Positions 16,769-24,287 of a DNA stretch of 41,198 nt are shown here, in pieces; position 1 is the stretch's first letter; every line of letters starts with the position of its first letter. The notes under the pieces were generated by a model. It saw nothing but the letters and a program-made list of their open reading frames with translations, did no database searches and had not been told where the DNA came from. A program made the translations under genes and the position numbers. Source of the stretch: Streptomyces albus subsp. chlorinus (GTDB taxonomy: Bacteria > Actinomycetota > Actinomycetes > Streptomycetales > Streptomycetaceae); NCBI RefSeq assembly GCF_013302895.1, contig NZ_VJOK01000001.1:3411458-3452655 (forward strand), given 5' to 3'.

Positions 16769-17671
16769 TCAGAGTGCGTCCGTGCCGAGCCGGACCACCT
16801 CCCCCCGTTCCAGCGCGACATACAGCGCGCCGTCCGGCCCGACGGTCAGACCGTGCGGTTCCGCGTCGGACCCGGGCAGGGGGTACTCGGTGATCCGTCC
16901 GGAGGGGGTGCGGGCCGCGACACGGCCGGTGCCCCACTCCGTCACCCAGCAGGTGCCGTCCGGGGTGACGGCGACGGCGTGGGGCCGAGCGGCCCGGTCC
17001 GGCAGCGGGAACTCCGTCACCTCGCCGCCGGTGGTGATCCGGCCCAGCTGCCCGGCGCCGATCTCCGCGAACCACAGCTCCCCGGCACCGCCGCCCTCGA
17101 CCGACCTGGGAGCGATCCCCACCGGAGCGGCCCCCTCCGTGGGCAGAGGGTGGACGGTGATCGTGCCGTGGAGGTCGATCCTGCCGATGGCGTCCGCCTG
17201 GTTCAGCGTGAACCACAGCGCGCCGTCCGGTCCCGCCACGAGCGCCGAGGGGAAGGCGCCCTCCAGGGGCAGCGGGAACTCGGTGACCTCGCCGTCGGTG
17301 GTGATCCGGCCGATCCGGTGCGCGTTCGTCTCCGTGAACCACAGCGCGCCGTCGGCCCCTGCCGCGATGCCGAACGGGCCGCACTCCGGCGTCGGCAGGG
17401 CGAAGGAGTCCGCCTTCCCGTCCACGGTGATCCGGCCGACGCGGTGGTCGTGGGTGCGGGCGAACCACAGGGCGCCGTCGGGCCCCGGTGTGATGATCGT
17501 CGGTCCGCAGCCCGCGGCGTCCAGGTCGTGGATCTCCACCCGGCCGTCGAGGCCCACACGGGCGAGGGCACCCGCCTCGACGAGCGTGACCCACAGGCCC
17601 CCGTCCGGTCCGGTCACGACGTCGTAGGGGCCCGTCCCGGGTCCGAACGAGGCCACGGTGGTGGCGGTCAC
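16769..17671 (-). CDS. vgb: Virginiamycin B lyase (streptogramin B lyase)
   Basis: 300 residues forming a seven-bladed propeller with repeated GPDGALWF / GRIT-DGxxTEFPLP blades. From memory of the Staphylococcus aureus Vgb structure, all key residues are conserved: Tyr16 (GPYD), His231 (ARPHA), Glu271 and His273 (AEPHG) and Glu288 (ALE). The enzyme opens the streptogramin B ring by lyase chemistry rather than hydrolysis. GTG start: the ABC-F stop and this start overlap (17668-17671, GTGA), so the two are translationally coupled. Intact catalytic residues and the ABC-F neighbour support true resistance over a mere propeller homologue. Confidence 0.85.
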   Translation of the reverse strand: MTATTVASFGPGTGPYDVVTGPDGGLWVTLVEAGALARVGLDGRVEIHDLDAAGCGPTIITPGPDGALWFARTHDHRVGRITVDGKADSFALPTPECGPFGIAAGADGALWFTETNAHRIGRITTDGEVTEFPLPLEGAFPSALVAGPDGALWFTLNQADAIGRIDLHGTITVHPLPTEGAAPVGIAPRSVEGGGAGELWFAEIGAGQLGRITTGGEVTEFPLPDRAARPHAVAVTPDGTCWVTEWGTGRVAARTPSGRITEYPLPGSDAEPHGLTVGPDGALYVALERGEVVRLGTDAL

Positions 17672-19401
17672 AGGCAGCTCCTCTCCTCGGCCGCCCCCAC
17701 GGGCGACGCGCTCGGTCCTTCCAGGGCGAGGTGTCCGCCGCGCCAGCGCTCCCGCAGCCTGCGGTCGTGGCTGACGACGACCAGCGCGCCGTCGTAGACG
17801 TCCAACGCCGCCTCCAACTCCTCCACCAGGGCGGGCGAGAGATGGTTCGTGGGCTCGTCCAGCAGCAGGACATCGGCCGGTTCCGTCACCAGCCGGGCCA
17901 GTGCGAGACGCTGCCGCTGGCCGGTGGAGAGCCGGGCGACCGGCACCTCCAGCCGCTCCCGGCCGAACAGGCCCAGCGACACCAGCCGTTCCGCGTGCTC
18001 CTCGCGCGGCCCGGGGCGGCCCTGGGCATAGGCGTCCAGGAGGGTGGCTCCCGGAGCGGCCCCGACCACGGGTTCCTGCGGCAGATGGCCGACGCGGCCC
18101 CGGCGGGCGACCCGGCCGGTGTCCGGCTCCAGGCGTCCGGCCAGGACGTCGAGCAACGTGCTCTTCCCCGCGCCGTTCGGCCCCGTCACCAGCACGCGCT
18201 CCCCCGGCGCGACCGTCAGACCCGTACGGGCCAGCCGGCCGGCCACGGCCACACCCTCCGCGTCCAGCACCGCGCCACGCGGACCGGCACCACGCGGACC
18301 GGCACCATGCGGACCGGCGCCATACGAACCCGCACCATGCGAACCGGAGGAGGGCTGACCGGCACCGTTCGCCGCGGTAGCGCGCAGGGGCGGGGTGAAG
18401 TGCAAAGGGGCGGGCGGCGGTGGCACCGGGTCGGCCAGCAGACGGCGCAGCCGCTCCTCGGCGTTGCGGACCCGGCCGGCCAGGGACTGCTGGACCCGGC
18501 CCCCCGCGCGGTCGTACGCCATCTTGTTGCCGTCCTTCATCGCCCTGCCGGGGGCGACCCTGCGGGCCGTGGTGGCGGCGGTCTCCCGGAGCCGCTCCGC
18601 CTCGGCCCGCCAGTTCTCGTACGCCTCCGCCCAGCGGCGGCGGGCGGCGGCCTTCTGCGCCAGATAGCCCGCGTAGCCGTTGCCGTAGCGCACGACCTTG
18701 CGGCGGTCACCGTCCACCTCCAGCAGCATCGTGGCGACCCGCTCCAGGAACGTGCGGTCGTGGGAAACGGCGACCGTGGTGCCCCTGCGGCTGCGCAGAT
18801 GCTCCTCCAGCCAGCGCAGCGCGGCGTCGTCGAGATGGTTGGTGGGCTCGTCCAGCAGCAGCACCTCGGGGCTCGCCGCCAACAGCGCGGCCAGCCTCAG
18901 CCGCACCCGCTCGCCCCCGGAGAGGCGGCCCACGGTGCGTTCGCGGGGCAGCACGCCCAGGCCCAGCCCGTGCAGAGCGCGTTCGACCCGGGCCTCGGCC
19001 TCGTAGCCGCCGCGCAGCTCGAAGACCGTCAGCAGTTCCCCGTACTCCTGGAGCGCCGACTCGTCCCCCGCCGTCATCGCGGCTTCCAGCTCCCGCAGGC
19101 GCCGTTCCGTCGCGCGCAACTCGCTCATCGCGCCGTCGATGACCTCCTGCACGGTCAACTCAGACGGCAGCGCGTCCTCTTGCGGGAGGTAGCCGATGCC
19201 GCCCTCGGCGTGCGCGACGATCTCTCCCTGATCAGGTGTCTCCTGCCCCGCGAACAGGCGGAGCAGCGTCGTCTTCCCGGAACCGTTCTCGCCGACGATC
19301 CCCGCCCGCTCACCCGCCGAGAGCGCGCAGCTCACCTCGTCCAGAACGATCCTGCCTTCGTACGACTTCGAAACGGCCGAAGCCGTGAGCTGGGTGGGCA
19401 T
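17668..19401 (-). CDS. ABC-F ATPase, probable ribosome-protection resistance protein
   Basis: 577 residues with two ATP-binding cassettes and no membrane segments. Cassette 1 has GENGSGKTT, LSGGERVRL and LLLDEPTNHLD; cassette 2 has GPNGAGKST, LSTGQRQRL and LLLDEPTNHLS. The basic helical linker between them (about 250-340) would reach into the ribosome. A Gly/Ala repeat (HGAGSYGAGPHGAGPRGAG) sits just before cassette 2, encoded by 15-bp repeats at about 18255-18350. GGAGAG lies 5 bases before the ATG. Coupling to vgb suggests protection against streptogramin A or related drugs; a housekeeping ABC-F is less likely. Confidence 0.83.
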   Translation of the reverse strand: MPTQLTASAVSKSYEGRIVLDEVSCALSAGERAGIVGENGSGKTTLLRLFAGQETPDQGEIVAHAEGGIGYLPQEDALPSELTVQEVIDGAMSELRATERRLRELEAAMTAGDESALQEYGELLTVFELRGGYEAEARVERALHGLGLGVLPRERTVGRLSGGERVRLRLAALLAASPEVLLLDEPTNHLDDAALRWLEEHLRSRRGTTVAVSHDRTFLERVATMLLEVDGDRRKVVRYGNGYAGYLAQKAAARRRWAEAYENWRAEAERLRETAATTARRVAPGRAMKDGNKMAYDRAGGRVQQSLAGRVRNAEERLRRLLADPVPPPPAPLHFTPPLRATAANGAGQPSSGSHGAGSYGAGPHGAGPRGAGPRGAVLDAEGVAVAGRLARTGLTVAPGERVLVTGPNGAGKSTLLDVLAGRLEPDTGRVARRGRVGHLPQEPVVGAAPGATLLDAYAQGRPGPREEHAERLVSLGLFGRERLEVPVARLSTGQRQRLALARLVTEPADVLLLDEPTNHLSPALVEELEAALDVYDGALVVVSHDRRLRERWRGGHLALEGPSASPVGAAEERSCL

Positions 19402-19477
19402 ACGTGCTCTCCAAAGCGCTCGAGGGTGAGGCGGCCGGGGCGGGCCGCAGGACCGGGGACACGCTTCGGATGAGCAT
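19310..19477 (-). CDS. Leader ORF overlapping the ABC-F start
   Basis: 55 codons starting MLIRSVSPVLRPAPAASP. An excellent ribosome-binding site, AAGGAG (complement of 19484-19489), lies 6 bases before its ATG. It begins 76 bases upstream of the ABC-F ATG and runs 92 bases into it in another frame, so ribosomes on it must cross the ABC-F start. Upstream is a purine-rich, unstructured stretch (19490-19530). Leader ORFs of this kind regulate other ABC-F resistance genes by drug-induced stalling. The peptide itself is unrecognised; regulation is inferred. Confidence 0.5.
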   Translation of the reverse strand: MLIRSVSPVLRPAPAASPSSALESTYAHPAHGFGRFEVVRRQDRSGRGELRALGG

Positions 19478-19590
19478 CGGTGACTCCTTCGTCTCGTCTT
19501 CTTTTCGCCGTTTTCGCTGTCTTCGCCATCGCCATCGCCGTCCCGATAACGGCCATGGCCGTGACCGGGACGGGACCGGCGGACTTTTAC

Positions 19591-19613
19591 CGCGACACCT
19601 GTCGCGATAGGAT
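19591..19613 (+). promoter_or_regulatory. TetR-type operator and -10 box before the TetR gene
   Basis: CGCGACA-CC-TGTCGCG is a perfect dyad (19591-19606), immediately followed by TAGGAT (19608-19613), a good -10 sequence. A repressor bound here would block the TetR promoter and, by position, probably the divergent ABC-F/vgb promoter. Confidence 0.65.
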
Positions 19614-19665
19614 GATGGCACGACGAGAACGCCGGCAGCAAGGGCAATCGGAGAATGATCGGGAA

Positions 19666-20580
19666 ATGACCCCACACAGCCCGCACGGGACCACCGGCGA
19701 GAGCGCCGAGGAGACGGCCGGCCACGCGGCCGCCGGGACGAGGGGTGGGACGGCGGACGCCACCACCGCCATGTCGGGCGGGCCCGCCCGCGAGGAACGC
19801 ACCGGAGCCCGGACCGGAAGAACCAAGCCCGAGGCCGAGGTCGGGACCGAGACCGGGACCGAGACCGAATCCAGGTCCAGGGCCAAGGCCAGGGCCATGG
19901 CCGGAACCCAGACCGGGTCCAAGACCGGAACCCAGACCAGGTCCGGGTCCGGGTCCGGGACCGGGACCGGGACCAAGGCCGAGGGCTCGGCGCCCGGTAC
20001 GCGGCGCCCCGGCGGGCGGACGGCGCGGGTCCGCGACCAGGTGCTGGGCGCGGTGGGGCCGCTGCTGGTCGAGTACGGGTTCGACGGCCTGACCGTCGAC
20101 GCCGTGGCCGCCCGCTCGGGCGTGCACCGCGCGACGGTCTACCGCAGATGGCGGGACGTGGGCGGACTGCTGGCGGATGTGCTCGACGCCGCGGGGGACG
20201 ACTCCTGGTCCCCGCCGGACACCGGCTCGCTCGAAGGGGATCTGCGGGCGCTGAACGAGGAGGTGCGGGACGGGCTCACCGAGGAGCCGTCCCTCGCGAT
20301 GGCGCTGATCGCCGCCTCCTTCCGCTCCGACGGGGCCGCCAAGGCGCTGCGCCGGTTCTGGGAGGACCGCTACGAGCGCTGTACGCCGCTCATCGGCCGG
20401 GCGGTGGAGCGCGGCGAGCTGTCCCCGCCCGTCGACGCCCGGCGGCTGCTGCTCTCCGCCACCGCCCCGCTCTACCACCACCTGGTGCTGCTCCGGATGC
20501 CGCCGAGCCCCGGCCTCCCGGCGGAGGCGGCCCGCACGGCGGTGCTCGCCGCACGCGCGGGCGCCTTCAGCGCGCGCTGA
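19666..20580 (+). CDS. TetR-family regulator, probable repressor of the vgb/ABC-F cassette
   Basis: 304 residues with the chosen start. The TetR helix-turn-helix lies at about 120-170 (RVRDQVLGAVGPLLVEYGFD, GVHRATVYRRWRDVGGLL). A ligand domain with LEGDLRALNEEVRDGL and ALIAASFRSDGAAKALRRFW follows. The ~115 residues before the HTH are abnormal for TetR: Thr/Gly/Ser/Lys/Glu repeats encoded by GGGACCGAGACC-like DNA repeats (about 19800-19980). ATG 19666 is preceded by GGAG; ATGs at 19612 and 19615 overlap the -10 box and are unlikely. It diverges from the resistance genes. Confidence 0.78.
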   Translation: MTPHSPHGTTGESAEETAGHAAAGTRGGTADATTAMSGGPAREERTGARTGRTKPEAEVGTETGTETESRSRAKARAMAGTQTGSKTGTQTRSGSGSGTGTGTKAEGSAPGTRRPGGRTARVRDQVLGAVGPLLVEYGFDGLTVDAVAARSGVHRATVYRRWRDVGGLLADVLDAAGDDSWSPPDTGSLEGDLRALNEEVRDGLTEEPSLAMALIAASFRSDGAAKALRRFWEDRYERCTPLIGRAVERGELSPPVDARRLLLSATAPLYHHLVLLRMPPSPGLPAEAARTAVLAARAGAFSAR

Positions 20581-20592
20581 GACCGCCGGAGG

Positions 20593-20647
20593 CCCAGCAC
20601 TGGACGCCCGCCCAGCACTGGACGCCCAGCCCAGCACTGGACGCCCG
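20593..20647 (+). repeat. Three tandem CCCAGCACTGGACGCCC repeats
   Basis: Three copies of an 18-19 bp unit containing CCCAGCACTGGACGCCC lie between the converging TetR and SDR genes. No hairpin with a T-run is obvious. Confidence 0.8.
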
Positions 20648-20661
20648 ACACGGCGAAACTC

Positions 20662-21273
20662 TCAGGAGAGTTCGAAGATCCGTCCCGTGTGGCTGCCCTC
20701 GACGGAGCGGACGTACGCCTGGGCGACGTCGGCGACATCGACCGGCCGGACGCCGGGGAAGAAGTCGCCGTAGTCCGGCACGCTCTCGGTGAAGAGCGTG
20801 GGCGAGACGGCGTTGACGCGCCGCGGCGCGATCTTGACGGCCGCGGCCCTCACGAACGCGTCCACGGCTCCGTTGGCCACGGAGGCGGCGCTGCCCAGAG
20901 GGATCGGGTCGTGCCCGAGCACACCGGTGATCAGCGTGAACGAGCCGCGCTCGGCGACCCGCGTGAGGCCCTGCCGGACGAGTTCGATCTGGCTGAGGAC
21001 CTTACCGCGGAACGCCGCGAGATGGTCGTCGGGCGTCATCTGCGCCACGGGCTTGTACGGCACGTCCCCGGCCGCGCTGACCACCGCGTCCAGTGTGCCG
21101 ACGGCCCCGTGCGCCGCGTCGTACAGGGCGGTGATCTCATCCGGGTCGGTGATGTCGTGACGCAGGTCCCCGGCCGTGCGGCCGACGGTGAGGATCCTGT
21201 GGCCGCGGTCGGCCAGTGCGGAGTGCACGGCGGTGCCGAGTTTCCCGGTCGCGCCGATCAGGAGAATGTTCAT
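20662..21273 (-). CDS. Short-chain dehydrogenase-like protein lacking the usual Tyr/Lys
   Basis: 203 residues. The N-terminal LLIGATGKLGTAVHSAL is the NAD(P)-binding GxxGxxG loop, followed by DITDPDEI and VVSAAGDVPYKP. At the expected YxxxK site it reads SAASVANGAVDAFVRAA, so both the catalytic Tyr and Lys are absent. Atypical SDRs of this sort are common and may bind NADP(H) without classical catalysis. The mRNA is leaderless: TAGCGT (complement of 21280-21285) ends 6 bases before the ATG. It diverges from the LysR gene, which probably controls it. Confidence 0.8.
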   Translation of the reverse strand: MNILLIGATGKLGTAVHSALADRGHRILTVGRTAGDLRHDITDPDEITALYDAAHGAVGTLDAVVSAAGDVPYKPVAQMTPDDHLAAFRGKVLSQIELVRQGLTRVAERGSFTLITGVLGHDPIPLGSAASVANGAVDAFVRAAAVKIAPRRVNAVSPTLFTESVPDYGDFFPGVRPVDVADVAQAYVRSVEGSHTGRIFELS

Positions 21274-21342
21274 GCCGCGACGCTAGGGGCCCCCTCGTGG
21301 GCGAGGGAAATGCCGATTGCGCTCCACTTATGCTTGGCGCTC

Positions 21343-22449
21343 ATGAATGTGGAGCTGCGGCATCTGCGCGCCCTGGCGGCCATCGGTGACGAGGGCACAC
21401 TGACGCGGGCGGCGGTCGCCCTGCACCTCACCCAGCCCGCCCTCTCCCGCACCCTCGACCAGTTGGAGACCCGGCTCGGCACCCGTCTCGTCGAGCGGAC
21501 CACCCGTCGGCTCGCCCTCACGGAGGCCGGGCAGCGGCTGTGGGAGCACGCCCACCGGATCCTCCGCGAACTCGACGACGCGCTGGAGGAGGCCACCGCG
21601 GGGCCGCGTCCGCTGCGGGTCGGTTTCCCCTGGGCGGCGCTGGGCCGCCACACCGTTCCCCTGCTGCGTTCCTGGCGCGCGGAACAGCCCTCCACGCCCC
21701 TCGCCGTGCGCTGGTGCGACGACCCCGAGGCCGCGCTGCGCCAGGGGGAGGTCGATGCGGCGTTCCTGCGTCTGCCTCCGACGCCCGGCGCCGGGCTGGA
21801 CGTCCTTCCCCTCTACCGTGAACCCCGCCTGGCAGCCGTACCGGCCGGCGACCCGCTCGCCGGGCGCGCCGGCCTCCGCCTCTCCGACCTGGCGCACCGG
21901 CCGGTGGCGATCTGCGCGACCGCCTCCACCACGCGCGCCGAGCTGTGGCCCGAGGAGGCCCGCCCCGAGACCTTCGAGGTGGCCGGTGTGGACGAATGGC
22001 TCACCTCGATCGCGACCGGTGAGTCCGTCGGGGTGACCGCCGCCGGTACCGCCGACAGCCACCCGCACCCGGACGTCCGCTACCTCCCTCTCGCGGACTC
22101 CGCCCCCGTCACCGTCCACCTGGCCTGGCCCCACACCCCCACCCACCCGGCGACCCGCGCCCTGCGCGAACACGCCGTCCGCCGGCTGACGAAGGCCACG
22201 AGGCCGGAGGAGGGAACCAGGTTGGAGGAGGGAACCAGGCCGGGAGAGGACACAAGTCCGGGGAAGGGCACAAGTCCGGGGAAGGGCACAAGGCCGGGGA
22301 AGGCAACGAGCCCGGGGAAGGAGGCGCCGAGGGGGGAGGAGGCGGGGCCGGCTCAAACCCGCGCCGCCGCACCGGCCTCCGCACCGCCCTCCGCGCCGGC
22401 CACCACCCCGGGGACGGTCACCGCGGAACTCCCGTCCAGCACCGGGTAG
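21343..22449 (+). CDS. LysR-family transcriptional regulator with repeat tail
   Basis: 368 residues. The winged HTH is ELRHLRALAAIGDEGTLTRA through HLTQPALSRTLDQLETRLGT (residues 4-50). The effector domain (about 90-285) is standard. Family length is near 300; the extra ~80 residues begin with TRPEEGT/TSPGKGT repeats encoded by 15-bp DNA repeats (about 22195-22325). The frame then runs 97 bases antisense into the converging old yellow enzyme gene. TATGCT (21329-21334) lies 8 bases before the ATG. It shares a 69-base intergenic region with the SDR, its likely target. Confidence 0.82.
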   Translation: MNVELRHLRALAAIGDEGTLTRAAVALHLTQPALSRTLDQLETRLGTRLVERTTRRLALTEAGQRLWEHAHRILRELDDALEEATAGPRPLRVGFPWAALGRHTVPLLRSWRAEQPSTPLAVRWCDDPEAALRQGEVDAAFLRLPPTPGAGLDVLPLYREPRLAAVPAGDPLAGRAGLRLSDLAHRPVAICATASTTRAELWPEEARPETFEVAGVDEWLTSIATGESVGVTAAGTADSHPHPDVRYLPLADSAPVTVHLAWPHTPTHPATRALREHAVRRLTKATRPEEGTRLEEGTRPGEDTSPGKGTSPGKGTRPGKATSPGKEAPRGEEAGPAQTRAAAPASAPPSAPATTPGTVTAELPSSTG

Positions 22450-23540
22450 TCGGTGTAGCCCGTCTCGCCGCCGACGTACATCAGGTACCGGTCGCGGACC
22501 TGGTTGACGGGGGCGCCCCGGCGAAGGCGCTCGACCAGGTCGGGGTTGGCCAGGAAGGGGCGGCCGAGGGAGACGAGGTCGGCTCCTTCGGCCAGGACCC
22601 GTTCGCCCGCGCTGCGTCCGCCGTCGGCCGGAATCCGGTCCGGGGGCAGTACGGGGTTGGCGATCAGAGTGCCGTTCCAGGCGTTCCGTATCGTCGCGAA
22701 GAGGGGCCGGTCCGGGTCGGCGAAGGCGAGGTGGAGGTAGGCGAGACCGAGGCCCGACAGCGCCTCGACCAGCACCGGGTACAGCTCCTCGGTGTCGCCC
22801 TCCTGGATTCCGTTTGCGGTGAAGTACGGGGAGAGGCGGACGCCGACCCGCTCGGCACCGACCTGTGCCGCGACGGCCTCCACGACCTCGCGGACGAAGC
22901 GGATCCGGCCGGCCGGGGCACCCCCGTACGCGTCCGTACGGCGGTTGGTGTTCCGGCTCAGGAACTGGTGCAGCAGGTAGCCGTTCGCGGCGTGCACCTC
23001 CACTCCGGCGAATCCCGCGTCGAGGGCGTTGCGCGCGGCGGCGGCGAAGTCGGCGACGGTGGCCCGGATGTCGTCGGCGCTCATCTCGCGGGGCACTACG
23101 GCGTCCTGCCGTCCGTTGGGAGTGTGGATGGTGTCGGGGAGCGGCACCGGTGACGGTGCGAGGGGGGTGAGTCCGCTGGTGGTGGGGTGTCCGATCCGGC
23201 CGCCGTGCTGGAGCTGGAGGAACATCCGGCCGCCCGCCGCCCGTACGGCGTCGGTGACCTGCCGCCACCCGGCCACATGGGAGGGGCTGTGGATGGCGGT
23301 GATGTCGGGGTAGGTCTGCCCGACGGGGTTCGGCGTCGCCGCCTCGGCGATGATCAGCCCGGCGGTGGCGCGCTGCGCGTAGTACGTCGCCATGAGAGGG
23401 GTGGGGGTGCCGTCGGAGGCGGCGCGGTTCCTGGTCATGGGCGCCATCACCAGCCGGTTGGGCAGATCGAGGCCGGGGCCGGCCAGGCGGGTCGGGGTCA
23501 GGAGCGGGCTGTCGGCGCTGTGCGTGGTTCCGTTCGTCAT
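22353..23540 (-). CDS. Old yellow enzyme-type NADH:flavin oxidoreductase
   Basis: 395 residues. FMN barrel landmarks: NRLVMAPMTRNRA (about 28-40), QLQHGGRIGHP, the His/Asn pair in VHAANGYLLHQFLSRNTNRR and the later GRPFLANPDLVERLR. Such enzymes reduce activated alkenes and nitro compounds using NAD(P)H; NemA and XenB are relatives. The last ~32 residues are Ala/Gly-rich and overlap the LysR tail on the other strand. It diverges from a MerR gene across a MerR-type promoter, so induction by electrophiles is likely. The cytosolic substrate in vivo is unknown. Confidence 0.88.
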   Translation of the reverse strand: MTNGTTHSADSPLLTPTRLAGPGLDLPNRLVMAPMTRNRAASDGTPTPLMATYYAQRATAGLIIAEAATPNPVGQTYPDITAIHSPSHVAGWRQVTDAVRAAGGRMFLQLQHGGRIGHPTTSGLTPLAPSPVPLPDTIHTPNGRQDAVVPREMSADDIRATVADFAAAARNALDAGFAGVEVHAANGYLLHQFLSRNTNRRTDAYGGAPAGRIRFVREVVEAVAAQVGAERVGVRLSPYFTANGIQEGDTEELYPVLVEALSGLGLAYLHLAFADPDRPLFATIRNAWNGTLIANPVLPPDRIPADGGRSAGERVLAEGADLVSLGRPFLANPDLVERLRRGAPVNQVRDRYLMYVGGETGYTDYPVLDGSSAVTVPGVVAGAEGGAEAGAAARV

Positions 23541-23548
23541 GCCCGCAC

Positions 23549-23578
23549 GGTAAAAGTTGTCACCGGTGTCAGATTCAA
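23549..23578 (-). promoter_or_regulatory. MerR-type promoter of the old yellow enzyme gene
   Basis: Read on the minus strand: TTGAAT (23573-23578), an 18-bp spacer, then TTTACC (23549-23554). An imperfect dyad centred on CACCGGTG (23561-23568) sits in the spacer, the usual position for a MerR regulator that untwists the promoter. Confidence 0.55.
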
Positions 23579-23635
23579 GGAGAACGGTGCCGGATCCCGG
23601 GTGGACCGGTCACGGACGCGAGGAGGCGGGGACGG

Positions 23636-24034
23636 ATGCGGATCGGTGAACTGGCGGAGCGTACCGGCGTCAGCGAGCGCTCGCTCCGGTACTACGAGAG
23701 GGAGGGCCTGCTGACGTCCTGGCGTACCCCCGGCGGGCACCGGCAGTACACCGAGGCGGCCGTGGACCGCGTCATCCGCATCCAGGAGCTGTACGCCGCG
23801 GGGCTGTGCAGCAAGAAGATCGCCCAGCTGCTGCCGTGCCTCCCCGGCGCGGGCGGGGACGGCGGCTCCGCGCGGAGTGCCTCCCCGCATCTGGTGGCCG
23901 AACTGACCCAGGAGCGCGCCCGGATCGACCGCATGATCGGCGACCTGCTGCGCTCACGGGACGTCCTGGACGAGGTGATCGAGAGCGCCCGCGGAACGGA
24001 CGACGACGGCCGGGCGGACACCCGCGCCGCGTAA
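23636..24034 (+). CDS. MerR-family regulator of the old yellow enzyme gene
   Basis: 132 residues. The HTH is MRIGELAERTGVSERSLRYY, with the wing EREGLLTSWRTPGGHRQYTE and the dimer helix ELTQERARIDRMIGDLLRSRDVL. Cys58 (GLCSKK) and Cys68 (LLPCLPG) might sense electrophiles, as in related NmlR/SoxR-like regulators, but their role is not established. It diverges from the old yellow enzyme with 95 bases between the starts and a MerR-type promoter in that gap. Confidence 0.83.
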   Translation: MRIGELAERTGVSERSLRYYEREGLLTSWRTPGGHRQYTEAAVDRVIRIQELYAAGLCSKKIAQLLPCLPGAGGDGGSARSASPHLVAELTQERARIDRMIGDLLRSRDVLDEVIESARGTDDDGRADTRAA

Positions 24035-24287
24035 CGGCACCGGCATCAGAACCGAGGCCCCCGCGCCCGTCCCGTCCCGGCCGCTCCCGACTGCTCCGAC
24101 TGCTCCGACTGCTCCGACTGCTCCGACTGCTCCCGGCGACGGTCCCGTCCCGCCCGGGCCGCTCCCGCCCGGTTCCGGCGTCCGTCCCGGTCCGTCCCGG
24201 CTGCTCCCGGCCGGTTCCGGTCTCCGCCCCGGGCCCGGCCGGGGCGCCCGCCGGTCCGGCCCGCGCTCCCCGGCGCCGGCCCGGGCG
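24035..24287. repeat. Gene-free stretch with CTGCTCCGA repeats
   Basis: About four and a half copies of CTGCTCCGA (24091-24132) followed by related CCGGTTCCGG/TCCCGGCCG repeats. It lies between the ends of two converging genes. No gene and no convincing single terminator stands out. Confidence 0.6.

Noticed and set aside
16769..20580. Part of a streptogramin biosynthetic gene cluster
   Set aside because: No NRPS, PKS or tailoring set lies nearby; the flanks are ordinary chromosomal genes.
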